Notes: generated by a model from the letters alone, not told the origin. Counted from the first letter of the stretch, positions 41,310-50,856 are shown. The stretch: 64,000 bases of DNA from Amycolatopsis acididurans (GCF_012328925.1 NZ_JAAXLS010000026.1:1-64000); one strand, 5' to 3'. Translations and numbers: made by a program.

Positions 41310-42754
41310 GACGCCACCGGTGCGTTGTAGATCGACTTGAGCGTGTAGTACGCCGCCAGTCCTTCCGGCCCGAGCTCCCGGCCGAGTCCGCTGGCCTTGC
41401 GGCCGCCGAACGGCGCTTCCATGCTCAGGTCGTAGCCGTTGATCCCGATGGTGCCGGTCTCCACCCGCCGCGCGACCCGCATGCCGCGCTCAGGATCGGC
41501 CGTGAAGACCGAGCCGCCCAGTCCGTACTCGGAATCGTTGGCGATCTCGACGGCCTCGTCCTCGTCGCGGTACGGGATCACCACCAGTACCGGTCCGAAG
41601 ATCTCCTCCTGGGCGATCTTCATCCGGTTGTGCACGCCACGGAAAACCGTGGGCGCGTAGTAGAACCCACGGGACGGAGCCGAGGGCCGGGCGCCGCCCA
41701 GCACGATTTCGGCCCCCTCGCGGTTGCCGATCTCGACATACTTCTCGACCCGGTCCCGCTGGCGCGCGCTGACGAGCGGGCCGAAGTCGGTGTTCCGGTC
41801 GGACGGATCGCCCATGCGGGCGCTGCGCATGCCGCCGACGACGGCGTCGACCACCGAGTCGTAGCGGCTTTCGGGCGCGAGAATCCTGGTGCAGGAGTAG
41901 CACACCTGGCCGGAGTTCGGGGCGCACAACCGCGTGACCTGACCGGTGAAGGCGTCGAGGTCGGCGTCCTCCAGCAGGATCGCCGCGCTCTTGCCACCCA
42001 GCTCCAGCGTCACCGGCTTGAGCGCGCTGCCGCACGCGGCCGCGATCTCACGTCCCGCCGCCGACGAGCCGGTGAAGGCCACTTTGGACACCAGCGGATG
42101 TTCCACGAGGGCCATCCCGGTGTCGCGGCCGCCGGTGACCACGTTGAGCACACCGGGCGGGAAACCGGCTTCCAGCATCGCTTCGGCCAGCCAGTGGGCG
42201 TCGAGGCTCGTCTCGGGCGCGGGCTTGAGCACGGCGGTGCAGCCCGCCGCCAGTGCCGGCGCGAGCTTCCACGCGACCAGGATCTGCGGCCCGTTCCACG
42301 GCGCGATGATCCCGACCACGCCGACCGGCTCGCGGCGCACGACCGCGTGTGCCGCCTGCCCGGGTCGGCTGTCCTCTTCGGACGTTCCGTCGACCAGATC
42401 GGCGTAGTACCGGTACGCCGCGGCGGCACCGTAGGCGTTGCCCCAGCGCGTCATCTTCACCGGCATGCCGTTCTGGCGGGTGATCAGCGCGGCCAGCTCC
42501 CCGGCACGGGACTCGATGATCTCGGCGAGCCGGCGCAGCAACGCGGCGCGGTCGACCGGCCCGAGCTTGCGCCACCGGTCCGCGCGGAACGTCGCCGAGG
42601 CCGAACGCACGGCCGCGTCCACATCGGCCGCGGTGGCGACCGGGACCGACCCGATCACCTCTTCGGTGGCCGGGTTGACGAGCGTGATCCGCTCGTCGCC
42701 CGCACCCGCCAGCGGGCGGCCGTCGACCAGCAGATGGTCGAGGACGGTGGTCAT
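41306..42754 (-). CDS. NAD(P)-dependent aldehyde dehydrogenase
   Basis: The 482-residue ALDH has IIAPWNGPQILVAWKLAPAL, AFTGSSAAGREIAA (cofactor), VTLELGGKSAAILLEDADLD with the general-base Glu, and the nucleophile Cys in NSGQVCYSCTRI. It oxidises an aldehyde to the acid. It lies between the mycofactocin-type SDR (4-bp overlap) and a small protein of unknown role, so it likely takes the SDR's product. Another ALDH heads the operon at 49215-50720. Confidence 0.87.
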   Translation of the reverse strand: MTTVLDHLLVDGRPLAGAGDERITLVNPATEEVIGSVPVATAADVDAAVRSASATFRADRWRKLGPVDRAALLRRLAEIIESRAGELAALITRQNGMPVKMTRWGNAYGAAAAYRYYADLVDGTSEEDSRPGQAAHAVVRREPVGVVGIIAPWNGPQILVAWKLAPALAAGCTAVLKPAPETSLDAHWLAEAMLEAGFPPGVLNVVTGGRDTGMALVEHPLVSKVAFTGSSAAGREIAAACGSALKPVTLELGGKSAAILLEDADLDAFTGQVTRLCAPNSGQVCYSCTRILAPESRYDSVVDAVVGGMRSARMGDPSDRNTDFGPLVSARQRDRVEKYVEIGNREGAEIVLGGARPSAPSRGFYYAPTVFRGVHNRMKIAQEEIFGPVLVVIPYRDEDEAVEIANDSEYGLGGSVFTADPERGMRVARRVETGTIGINGYDLSMEAPFGGRKASGLGRELGPEGLAAYYTLKSIYNAPVAS

Positions 42755-42764
42755 GAGTTCTCCT

Positions 42765-43073
42765 TCAGTCCGAGGACGGGAGCGATTTGGCTTGCTTGAG
42801 CTCCAGCAGCGCCCCGTTCGCGCGCAGAGTCCCGTCGCCGGGTTTGGTGCACAGCAGTTCCAGGCCCAGCTCGGGGTGGATGTAGCGCTTGCCCATGAGC
42901 GTGGCGCGCTCGCGGTCCACCTCCGCGGCGCCGACCTCCGGCGGGGTCTGGCCCAGTGCGTACATCGGCGCGCCACCACACGTGATGGTCACGTCCTGTG
43001 CGGGCGGGCGGACCACGATGACCTGCGTGTCGCACACCGCACTCGCGAGCCGGACACCGACCTTGATCGTCAT
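42765..43073 (-). CDS. 102-residue Cys-containing protein linked to the acyl-CoA ligase
   Basis: The protein starts at ATG 43073, overlapping the ligase stop (ATGA). It has RLASAVCDTQVIVVRPPAQD, VTITCGGAPMYALGQTPPEV, GKRYIHPELGLELLCTKPGD and ends LLELKQAKSLPSSD. Three cysteines (near 14, 32 and 76) sit in beta-strand-like segments. I recall similar small proteins in other actinobacterial acyl-CoA gene clusters but know no function. The coupling to FadD suggests a partner, metal-binding or chaperone-like role; this is inference. Confidence 0.65.
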   Translation of the reverse strand: MTIKVGVRLASAVCDTQVIVVRPPAQDVTITCGGAPMYALGQTPPEVGAAEVDRERATLMGKRYIHPELGLELLCTKPGDGTLRANGALLELKQAKSLPSSD

Positions 43074-44701
43074 GACTTGTCGTCTCCTTCCTGGGCACGC
43101 GCCCTGGCCCAGCCGTAGTCGGGCTTGCCGTTGTCGAACCGGCGGACGCGCTCGACGCGCAGGAACGCCTTGGGCACCTTGTAGCCGGCGAGCTTGTCCG
43201 CGACGGCGGTCTTGAGCTCGTCGTCGGTCAGCGCGGTGACCACCAGCGCGACGACCTCGGAACCCCACCGCTCGCTGGGACGCCCCAGCACCAGCGCGTC
43301 GCCGACACCGGGCAGCGCCAGCAGAACGGACTCGACCTCCTCGGCGTACACCTTCTCGCCACCGGTGTTGATCACCGTCGAATCGCGGCCGAGGAACCGC
43401 ACACGCCCATCCGCGCCGATCTCGGCCCGGTCGCCCGACACCGCGAGATACCGGCCGTCGATCGTGCGGAACGTGGCCCGCGTACGGTCCGGGTCCCCGA
43501 GGTACCCGCGTGGCAGGAAGCCGCCGTTGGCCAGCAGTCCCCGGCCGGGCAGCGAGGCGTCCCGCAGCACGCCGGTCTCCTCGTCGAGGAGACACGTGCT
43601 CGGCCCGGCGGTGAATCCGCCGTCATCGCCGCGCGTCTGGTTGGCCTGCGGACCGGTTTCCGAGGAGCCGAGCGCGTTGATGACCTGGGCCTTCGGGAAG
43701 TGTTCGGTGAACCCGGCCCAGGAGCGTTCGGACAGCACCGCGCCGCTGGAGAACACGAACCGCAGATGCCCGGGTGGTTCCGTGGTCGCGGCGACGGCGT
43801 CCAGCAACGGCCGGGCGAACACGTCGCCGACGATCGCCAGCGACGACACCCGTTCCCTGCGCAGGGTGCGCACCATCTCGGCGGCGTCGAAGTGGACCGG
43901 GTTGTCGCCGAGCACCACCGTGCCGCCACTGGACCAGGCGTTGAACGCGTACCACAGCGCGGTGCCGTGCATGAGCGGTGGCGCGGGCAGCACCCGCAGC
44001 CATTCCCGGCGCGGGGCGCCTTCGACGGCTTGCGCGATCGAGCGCACGCGAATGCCGCACGGGCCGGGGATCGCGTCCTTCTGCCGCCAGATGACGCCCT
44101 TGGGCATGCCCGTGGTGCCGCCGGTGTAGAGCACATGCACGTCGTCGCCGGAAGGCACCCGCTCGACCGGCGGGGCGCTCGCCCCGGCGATCACCTGCTC
44201 GTAGTCGACGGAACCGGCGACCGGCCGCTCTCCCGAATCGTCGCCGACGCAGACCAGCAGCGGCGCCGCGGGCAGTTCGGCCAGCGCCTCACGCAGAACC
44301 GGCGCGAACTCCTGCTGGTACACCAGAACCGCGGGCGCGGCGTCGATGAGCAGGTAGGCCAGTTCGGCCGCCTTGTACCGGTAGTTGACGTTGAACGGGG
44401 CGCACCGGGCGCGGTAGCTGCCGAGAATGGCTTCCAGGAACTCCGGGCGGTTGCGCACGTAGACGCCGACCAGGTCGTTGGGCGACTCCCACGGGTGGTG
44501 CTCGCCGGGGCGCCGGCCCTGCGTGTGCGCGGTCAGCCACCACCCGAGCGCGACGGTCCGTTCGCGGGTCTGCGCCCACGTCTGCCGGTGCCCGTTCTGC
44601 ACGAGGCATTCACGATCGCCGACGACCTCCGCGATCGCGTCCCACAGCGCCAGGTAGCCGAACGTGCCGATCTCCTCGTGCGCGTCGAGCGTCGCCGTCA
44701 T
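43070..44701 (-). CDS. AMP-forming acyl-CoA synthetase (FadD-type)
   Basis: The 543-residue adenylate-forming ligase has the P-loop VLYTGGTTGMPKGVIW, NALGSSETGPQ, VSGDRAEIGADGRVRFLGRD and a C-terminal Lys in RRFDNGKPDYGWAR. PLMHGTALWYAFNAWSSGGT is the FadD17/19-like segment found in ligases for bulky or steroid-type acids. It activates an acid for beta-oxidation. It is coupled by 4-bp overlaps to the thiolase-like gene upstream and the 102-residue protein downstream. Confidence 0.85.
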   Translation of the reverse strand: MTATLDAHEEIGTFGYLALWDAIAEVVGDRECLVQNGHRQTWAQTRERTVALGWWLTAHTQGRRPGEHHPWESPNDLVGVYVRNRPEFLEAILGSYRARCAPFNVNYRYKAAELAYLLIDAAPAVLVYQQEFAPVLREALAELPAAPLLVCVGDDSGERPVAGSVDYEQVIAGASAPPVERVPSGDDVHVLYTGGTTGMPKGVIWRQKDAIPGPCGIRVRSIAQAVEGAPRREWLRVLPAPPLMHGTALWYAFNAWSSGGTVVLGDNPVHFDAAEMVRTLRRERVSSLAIVGDVFARPLLDAVAATTEPPGHLRFVFSSGAVLSERSWAGFTEHFPKAQVINALGSSETGPQANQTRGDDGGFTAGPSTCLLDEETGVLRDASLPGRGLLANGGFLPRGYLGDPDRTRATFRTIDGRYLAVSGDRAEIGADGRVRFLGRDSTVINTGGEKVYAEEVESVLLALPGVGDALVLGRPSERWGSEVVALVVTALTDDELKTAVADKLAGYKVPKAFLRVERVRRFDNGKPDYGWARARAQEGDDKS

Positions 44702-46185
44702 GCCGCTCCTTCCAGTGCGAACGTGCGGCGGCCGTCGCTCTCGGTGATGCGCCCGGTCCTGCCGATCGGTTCCCTGTCCTGGGAAACCAGTTCGCCGAGC
44801 GTGTAGGTGTCCTTTTTGGATACCCGCACACCGGTACGCCCGCCGCCAGGAAGGCTCGCCACCACGTAGCCGCGGGCGGGTTCGGCCTCCCGGTCGTACT
44901 CGACGGTGTAGGTCTCGACGACCGCCTCGCCGATGTAGTGGTCAACGACGCGCACCGTCTGCGGTGTCCCGATGGCCTCCGACGCCACGAATCCCTCCGG
45001 CCGGGCACGGCCGGACAGCACCGTCGCCGAATGCTTGGTGACGTACTCGCCGTTGGCGTACACCAGGCCGGTGCCACCGGTGCGCCGCAGCTCGCGGGTC
45101 ACGGCGACCAGAGCGTGCGAGGAGTAGTTGTTGTGCGCGCCACCGAAGGAGGTCAGGCCACCCGTGGCGGACAATGCCCGGCCGGTCGCCTTGAGGTGGA
45201 GGCTGCCCAGCTTGGGCACGACCGGAAAGCAGCTGTACAGATCGAGGACGTCCACATCGGACATACCTAGGCCGGCACCGTCGAGCGCGCGGTCCAGGGC
45301 ACCGGCCATCCCGGCCGAAGCGCCGAACGTCGGCCGCTCCAGCACGTCCTCGCAGTCGCTGCCGGAAGCGGCCGAGAGCACATGGATCCGCTTGGACTCC
45401 GGGACACCGAGCCGGTCGGCGGTCTCGGCGCTCGCGACGAGCAGCGCCGCCGCCTGGTCGACCTTCGCCGTCGCGTTCATCAGCAGCGGATACGGGAAAC
45501 AGATCATCCGGTTCTTCGGGCCGACCGTCGCGATCTCCTCGGGCGTCCGCGGCACGGGATTCCACGCCGCCTCGTTCCCTGCGGCCACGGCGCTGAACTC
45601 CGAGTACATCCGGGCCGACCAGTCCTGCGCCTCCGCGAACGACTGGCCCAGCTCGTATCGCAGCCGGTTCTCGAACAGCGGGTAGATCCGGATGGGCCCG
45701 ACCAGGCCCAGATCCCACATGCGCTCGGTGCCGCCGACCGCGCGGTCGAACTTCCCCGGCCCGCCGGGGTCACGCGACCACGGGATCTCGGCGTCGGCCC
45801 GCTGGAACATCTCCAGCGACGACTGCGCCTCACCGCCGCACAGCAGTGCCAGTTCGGCCTCGCCCTCGGCGATCCGGCCCGCGATGTGCTGAAGCATCGC
45901 GACCGGCTGGTGACCGCCCGCACCCGAGGTGACACACCGGGCGTCGGTGGCACCCAGCCGCTCGGCCACCACGCACGCGTCGTCGGCGTAGGACCAGGAC
46001 ACGATCTGCACCGCGGCGACGAGGTCCACACCGGACAGTTCCGCCGCGCCGACACCGGCGTCCTCCGCGCTCGCGGCCGCCGCCCGCAGGATCAGCTCCA
46101 GCGGTTCGGTCGCCGAATCGAAGTCCCGCTCACGGTTGTTGCGCAGCTGCCCGGCACCGATGATCACCACATCACGCGGGCTCAT
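44698..46185 (-). CDS. thiolase-like protein with C-terminal extra domain
   Basis: The 495-residue protein has a thiolase fold (RDVVIIGAGQLRNNRERDFD, CVTSGAGGHQPVAMLQHIAG, ALSATGGLTSFGGAHNNYSS) and an additional C-terminal beta domain (EAVVETYTVEYDREAEPARG, then GRTGRITESDGRRTF), as in the thiolase-like protein type 1 group known from mycobacteria. The SGAGGHQP segment keeps a nearby Cys (RCVTSG), but the standard CxSG thiolase motif is not evident. It may cleave or modify a beta-ketoacyl-CoA. It overlaps hydratase and ligase genes by four bases each. Confidence 0.78.
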   Translation of the reverse strand: MSPRDVVIIGAGQLRNNRERDFDSATEPLELILRAAAASAEDAGVGAAELSGVDLVAAVQIVSWSYADDACVVAERLGATDARCVTSGAGGHQPVAMLQHIAGRIAEGEAELALLCGGEAQSSLEMFQRADAEIPWSRDPGGPGKFDRAVGGTERMWDLGLVGPIRIYPLFENRLRYELGQSFAEAQDWSARMYSEFSAVAAGNEAAWNPVPRTPEEIATVGPKNRMICFPYPLLMNATAKVDQAAALLVASAETADRLGVPESKRIHVLSAASGSDCEDVLERPTFGASAGMAGALDRALDGAGLGMSDVDVLDLYSCFPVVPKLGSLHLKATGRALSATGGLTSFGGAHNNYSSHALVAVTRELRRTGGTGLVYANGEYVTKHSATVLSGRARPEGFVASEAIGTPQTVRVVDHYIGEAVVETYTVEYDREAEPARGYVVASLPGGGRTGVRVSKKDTYTLGELVSQDREPIGRTGRITESDGRRTFALEGAA

Positions 46186-46952
46186 GAGGCCGTCCATTCC
46201 GGCGGGCGCTTGTCGATGAACGCCTGGACGCCCTCTTTGAAGTCGTTCGTCTTGGCGACCTTGCGGGTCGCCTCGTTCGAGATCTGCCACGCCTCGCTGT
46301 CCGGTAGCGAGGTGGCGTTGAGAACGACGTCACGGGAGTACTGCACGGCCAGCGGGGCGTTGACGGTGATCCGCTCGGCGAGCTTCCTCGCGGTCGCGAC
46401 GGCCTGGCCCGGTTCGCACAACTCGTTGACAAGGCCCACTTCGTACGCCCTCGTCGCCGGGTACGCCTCACCGGTGAGCGCCCATTCCATCGCGATGGTG
46501 ATCGGGATCTTGCGGCCCAGCCGGAAGAGCCCGCCACCACCCGCGACGAGGCAGCGCTTCACCTCCGGCAGCCCGAAGGTCGCCTTCGTCGAGGCCACGA
46601 CCAGATCGCAGGCCAGCACGATCTCGGTGCCGCCGGCGAGCGCGTGCCCGTCGACGGCGGCGATCAGCGGCTTGACCCGCTCGCGGCGGATCAGGCCGGC
46701 GAATCCGCCCTTCCTGGTCCGCATCTCGCGGTCCTTGCCCGCGTTGACGACCTTGAGGTCGGCGCCCGCCGAGAAGACCGGCGGGGTGCCGGTCAGGATC
46801 GACACCCAGATGTCGTCGTCGGCTTCGATCGCATCGAGTGCCTCCTCGATGCCGGTGGCCACTTCGCCGTTGACGGCGTTGCGTGCCTCCGGACGATCGA
46901 TGGTGATCACCGCGACGTGGGTCGCCGGATCGGCCTCGAACAGCACTCCCAT
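46182..46952 (-). CDS. enoyl-CoA hydratase with both catalytic glutamates
   Basis: The 256-residue crotonase-fold enzyme has VAVITIDRPEARNAVNGEVA, ILTGTPPVFSAGADLKVV, the loop GHALAGGTEIVLACDLVV with the first Glu, and ATFGLPEVKRCLVAGGGGLF with the second. These match classical enoyl-CoA hydratases that add water to the alpha-beta double bond made by the ACADs. It lies 24 bp after the P450 gene in the large operon. Confidence 0.87.
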   Translation of the reverse strand: MGVLFEADPATHVAVITIDRPEARNAVNGEVATGIEEALDAIEADDDIWVSILTGTPPVFSAGADLKVVNAGKDREMRTRKGGFAGLIRRERVKPLIAAVDGHALAGGTEIVLACDLVVASTKATFGLPEVKRCLVAGGGGLFRLGRKIPITIAMEWALTGEAYPATRAYEVGLVNELCEPGQAVATARKLAERITVNAPLAVQYSRDVVLNATSLPDSEAWQISNEATRKVAKTNDFKEGVQAFIDKRPPEWTAS

Positions 46953-46976
46953 GACGTGCTTACCTTTCTGACGGAA

Positions 46977-48215
46977 TCAGGCGTTCTCGCGCGGACCGGG
47001 CTCGAAGGCGAGTTCGACGTTCTCCACGCCCCACGTCAGCCCGAGGTGCTCCTTGACCTCCACGCCGTCGGCGAGGCGGAAGCTCGGGATCCGCCGGTGC
47101 AGTTCCTCGAACGCGATCCGCAGCTCGAGCTTGGCCAGGTGCACGCCCACGCACCGGTGCGCGCCGAGACCGAACGTCAGGTGCGGCTTGGCCGGCCGGT
47201 CGAACTTGACCTCGTCCGGGTCCTCGAAGTACTTCGGGTCGCGGTTGGCCGCACCGAGCGGGCAGTGCACCCGCTCGCCCTTCGGCAGGTCCAGGTCACC
47301 GACCTTGGCCGTCTCGGCGTCGACGTTGCGCGTCGGCACCGCGGGCGAGGACCAGCGCAGCAGCTCCTCGATCGCGGGCGCGAGCACCTCCGGCGAGGAG
47401 AACATCTCCGCCCACTTGTCCTGGTTGCGGGCCAGGTAGGCCATGCTCTGGCCGAGCACGCTCTGCACCGTGTCCAGACCGGCCAGCATCATCACCAGGA
47501 ACAGGTCGAACAGATCGTCCAGCGGGATCGGCTCACCGTCGATCTCGGCTTCGAGCAACTGGCTGGTGATGTCGTCGGTGCGGTTCTGTTTGCGTTTCTC
47601 GATCAGTTCCATCACGTAGCCGTGCACGCCGGCGCTCGCCTCGGCGCGGGCCTTGTCGGTCTCCTCCTGCGGCGCACCGGGAATGCCGTGCAGGAACACA
47701 TCCACCCACTTGGTGAGCTTCGGCGCGTCCTGCAGCGGCCAGCCCATCAGCGCGAGGAACGTGGTTCCCGGGTAGGGGAAGGCGAAGTCGGGGTCGAAAT
47801 CGCAGTGCCCCTTCTCGATGAACTTGTCGATCAGGTCGTTCGCGACCTTGCGGATCTGCGGCTCCAGCTTCGCGACCGCGTCCGGCGAGAAGAACGGGTC
47901 GAGGATCTGACGGTACTGCCGGTGCAGCGAGCCGTCGATCTCCAGCGGGATCATCCGCTTCTGCCCGAACGCCTGCGAACCGTCGGGCATGTTCGGGAAG
48001 CTGATGAACCCCCGGTTGTTGCGGCGCAGCACGTTGCTCATGTCGTCGTAGGAGGACAGCACCCAGAATCCGCCGTCGGCGGAGAAGCTCACCGGGCATT
48101 TCTCGCGCCGGTCGGCCAGGTCGGTGAGGTGCTCGGCGATGGTGGTCTGCGCGTACACGTCGTAGTCGCGGCGGCGCTGCTCGCGCAACGCCTCGATCGA
48201 GGTTGTCTGGTCCAT
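46977..48215 (-). CDS. cytochrome P450
   Basis: The 412-residue P450 has the I-helix MMLAGLDTVQSVLGQS with the normal acid-Thr pair (Asp-Thr), the ExxR in IEELLRW, and the haem motif FGLGAHRCVGVHLAKLE (Cys near residue 357). The substrate-recognition region IPLEIDGSLHRQYRQILDPF is typical. Electron donors may be FprB (25375) or the fused reductase (50857). It lies five bases after the SDR stop in the operon and probably performs a hydroxylation early in the pathway. Confidence 0.88.
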   Translation of the reverse strand: MDQTTSIEALREQRRRDYDVYAQTTIAEHLTDLADRREKCPVSFSADGGFWVLSSYDDMSNVLRRNNRGFISFPNMPDGSQAFGQKRMIPLEIDGSLHRQYRQILDPFFSPDAVAKLEPQIRKVANDLIDKFIEKGHCDFDPDFAFPYPGTTFLALMGWPLQDAPKLTKWVDVFLHGIPGAPQEETDKARAEASAGVHGYVMELIEKRKQNRTDDITSQLLEAEIDGEPIPLDDLFDLFLVMMLAGLDTVQSVLGQSMAYLARNQDKWAEMFSSPEVLAPAIEELLRWSSPAVPTRNVDAETAKVGDLDLPKGERVHCPLGAANRDPKYFEDPDEVKFDRPAKPHLTFGLGAHRCVGVHLAKLELRIAFEELHRRIPSFRLADGVEVKEHLGLTWGVENVELAFEPGPRENA

Positions 48216-48220
48216 TGTGG

Positions 48221-49114
48221 TCAGTTCCCTTCGCCCATGATTCCCTTGGCGGCCTGCTCGGTCATCGTTTCCCGCCAGTTGTCCCCGAACGGGATCGCGA
48301 CCTGCGCGAGAGTGCCTCCGTCCGTCACCGGGATGCTGACCCCGGACATGTACATCGACTCGTCGGAGGCCAGGAACAGCGCCGCGTAGGCGTTGTCGAG
48401 AATCCGCGGCGGCCGCGGAAGCTTCAGCGGGATCGGCGAGTGCTCCGGAATCCACTCCGGCGCCATCTCCTCGTGGGACTTGCCGAGAACCGGCGCCTCC
48501 GGCGGCAGGATGAAGTTCGCCGACATGCCGTGCGTCGGGCAGATCGCGTTGATGCGGATGCCGTACTTGCCGATCTCCCACGCCGCGCAGATGCGCACCA
48601 TCGAGTTGATGCCACCCTTGGCCGCACCGTACTGCGGGAACCCGGGATAGCCGACCAGCGAGGCCGCCGAAGACGTGCAGACGATGGAGCCGCCCGCCGG
48701 GCCGCCGGGGTTGTTCTTCATCGCGCGCACCGCGTGCTTGACCGAGAAGAAGACACCCTTGAGCACGACGTCGTGGGTCTCGTCCCACTCCTGCTCGCTG
48801 ATGTCCTCGAACGGCGTGAGCCCGAAGCCCTTGGCGGGGATGCCCGCGTTCGCGAACATCACGTCGAGCCTGCCGTACTGCTCGACCGTCGCGTTGACCG
48901 CGGCCTCCACTTCGGACTCCACGGTGACGTCGGCCTTCACCGCGACGGCCTCACCGCCCGCCTCGGTCACCAGCGCCACGGTCTCCTTCGCGCGGGACTC
49001 CTGGACGTCGGTGACGACGACCTTCGCCCCCTCCTTCGCGAAAAGCTGCGAGGAGACCCGGCCGAGGCCGGACCCCGCACCGGTGATCATCACTACCTTG
49101 TTCGCCAGACGCAT
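48221..49114 (-). CDS. SDR-family oxidoreductase
   Basis: The 297-residue classical SDR has MITGAGSGLGRVSSQLFAKE, ANAGIPAKGFG, the catalytic Ser in CTSSAASLVGYPGF and Tyr-Lys in PQYGAAKGGI, with a longer C-terminal tail (FGDNWRETMTEQAAKGIMGE). ATG 49114 follows AAGGACC. A 19-bp sequence at its start is duplicated before the upstream ALDH stop. It probably oxidises the alcohol made by the neighbouring P450. Confidence 0.83.
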   Translation of the reverse strand: MRLANKVVMITGAGSGLGRVSSQLFAKEGAKVVVTDVQESRAKETVALVTEAGGEAVAVKADVTVESEVEAAVNATVEQYGRLDVMFANAGIPAKGFGLTPFEDISEQEWDETHDVVLKGVFFSVKHAVRAMKNNPGGPAGGSIVCTSSAASLVGYPGFPQYGAAKGGINSMVRICAAWEIGKYGIRINAICPTHGMSANFILPPEAPVLGKSHEEMAPEWIPEHSPIPLKLPRPPRILDNAYAALFLASDESMYMSGVSIPVTDGGTLAQVAIPFGDNWRETMTEQAAKGIMGEGN

Positions 49115-49116
49115 CG

Positions 49117-49216
49117 TTGCGGTCCTTTCGGTGTTGATGCGGGGTTCCGCACCCAATCGGTCCTCCTACGCGAGCGCTCCTGCGTCGCACCCGCTTATTG
49201 CGGTCCTTTCGGTGTT
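49117..49216. repeat. short direct duplication of the SDR leader
   Basis: TTGCGGTCCTTTCGGTGTT occurs at 49117-49135 and again at 49198-49216. On the minus strand each copy contains the AAGGACC that serves as the SDR ribosome-binding site. The 62 bp between them hold no gene. It looks like a local duplication or a deletion scar. Confidence 0.6.
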
Positions 49217-50720
49217 AGTTGTTCCACTGCGCGCCGAGCAGCCCGTAGGGCCGCCGTGCCGGGTCGGGATCCAGTGCGGTGTAGAAACTCTTGGTGCGGG
49301 TCAGTCCGTCCAGCGCCGCGGTGCCGTACTGCGCGCCGATCCCGCTGTGTTTCCAGCCCTCCATCGGCGAGTCGGACACGTGCGCCATGCCGTACTCGTT
49401 GACCCAGACCGTGCCTGACTCGATGCGGTCGCCGACCGCCCGCGCCGCCACCAGATCCCGACCCCACACCGAGGCGGCGAGCCCGTAGCGCGTGGAGTTG
49501 GCGATCTCCACGGCGTGGTCCACGGAGTCCGCCGCTAGCACGGTGATCACCGGGCCGAAGGTCTCTTCCTGCGCGATCTCCATATCCGGGGTCACGTCCC
49601 GCAGCACGGTGGGCACCACGTAGTACCCGCCGCTGGGCAGCTCACCGTTCGTCCGCGCCCGCGCGGCGACCTTCGCCCCCTCGTCCTGCGCCCGGGCGAG
49701 CATCTCGTGCACCCGCTTGGCCGAGGATGCCGAAACCACGGGACCGACATCGGTATCGGGATCGGTGGCGGGGCCGACACGCAGCGCGCCCACCAGCTCC
49801 GCGAGCCGGTCGCAGGCTTCCTCGTAACGGCTGCGCGGCACGATCAGGCGGCTGGTCGCCACGCAGATCTGGCCGGCGTGCAGCACGGAGCCGAACACGG
49901 CACCGGGCAGCGCGAGGTCGAAGTCGGCGTCTTCGAGGATCACGGCGGGCGACTTGCCACCCAGTTCCAGCTGGACTCGCTTCAGCGACGCCGCCGCCGT
50001 GGCCATCACCTTGCTCCCGGTCGCGGTGCTGCCGGTGAACGACACCCCGGCGACGCCCGGATGCCCGACCAGGTGCTGCGACGGAGCCACACCGCCGTTG
50101 ACGACGTTGAGCGCACCGGCGGGCAACCCGGCCTCGGCCATGACCTCGGCGAACAGCTTCGGCCCGACCGGCGCGAGCGGTGAAGGCTTGACGACGACGG
50201 TGTTCCCGGCCAGCAGCGCGGGAATCGCCTTCTGCCCCACCACGTACATCGGCACGTTGAACGGCGTCAGCGCGGCGATCACACCGAGCGGAACCCGGTG
50301 CGTCTCCCACTGCCCGAGAAACGCCGACGCGTCGATGGGGCTCGCTTGCGGACGCTCCAGATAGGACACCAACTTCGGCCACTCCCGCAGCAGCATCGCG
50401 GTTCCGGCGACCTGCAGTGCGGCCGACATCCGGACGGCGCAACCGGTGTCCGCGGCGAGCAGCCCGGTGAACTCCTCCGCACGGCGGTCGACGATGTCGG
50501 CGGCCCGGTGCATGAGCGCGACACGCTCGGGCAGCGAGGTCTCACGCCACTCGCGGCCCGCTTCGTGCGCCGCGGCGACAGCGGCATCGACATCGCTCTC
50601 CGCGCTGTCGGCGAGCGAACCCAGCTCCAGCCCCGTCGACGGGTCGAAGAACGGTGCCGTCCTCCCTGCCGCCGCGGCCACCCAGCTGTTGCCCACGAAG
50701 TTGCGCACGTCCACTGCCAT
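49215..50720 (-). CDS. NAD(P)-dependent aldehyde dehydrogenase
   Basis: The 501-residue ALDH has IAALTPFNVPMYVVGQKAIP, SFTGSTATGSKVMA, VQLELGGKSPAVILEDADFD (general-base Glu) and the nucleophile Cys in LHAGQICVATSR. It heads the large leftward operon. ATG 50720 is preferred; a TTG three bases upstream is also in frame. The promoter region holds operator-like site D, 50 bp upstream. Likely oxidises an aldehyde intermediate from P450/SDR steps. Confidence 0.87.
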   Translation of the reverse strand: MAVDVRNFVGNSWVAAAAGRTAPFFDPSTGLELGSLADSAESDVDAAVAAAHEAGREWRETSLPERVALMHRAADIVDRRAEEFTGLLAADTGCAVRMSAALQVAGTAMLLREWPKLVSYLERPQASPIDASAFLGQWETHRVPLGVIAALTPFNVPMYVVGQKAIPALLAGNTVVVKPSPLAPVGPKLFAEVMAEAGLPAGALNVVNGGVAPSQHLVGHPGVAGVSFTGSTATGSKVMATAAASLKRVQLELGGKSPAVILEDADFDLALPGAVFGSVLHAGQICVATSRLIVPRSRYEEACDRLAELVGALRVGPATDPDTDVGPVVSASSAKRVHEMLARAQDEGAKVAARARTNGELPSGGYYVVPTVLRDVTPDMEIAQEETFGPVITVLAADSVDHAVEIANSTRYGLAASVWGRDLVAARAVGDRIESGTVWVNEYGMAHVSDSPMEGWKHSGIGAQYGTAALDGLTRTKSFYTALDPDPARRPYGLLGAQWNN

Positions 50721-50769
50721 CAACCCTTCGTCTTCATCGACCCGGCGACGAGAGTCTTACATAACTTTC

Positions 50770-50787
50770 TAATCTTATCAATGATTA
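50770..50787. promoter_or_regulatory. AT-rich operator-like site D (divergent ALDH/reductase promoter)
   Basis: TAATC-TTATCAAT-GATTA is a perfect 5-bp-arm inverted repeat in the 136-bp region between the large leftward operon and the rightward reductase gene. Its TAATCTT start matches sites A and E. Confidence 0.55.
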
Positions 50788-50856
50788 CATAGACAACCGG
50801 GATAGCCCGGATTACAGTCGAGCCGCACGCGGCCAGACTCGATCGGCGGAGGACCA

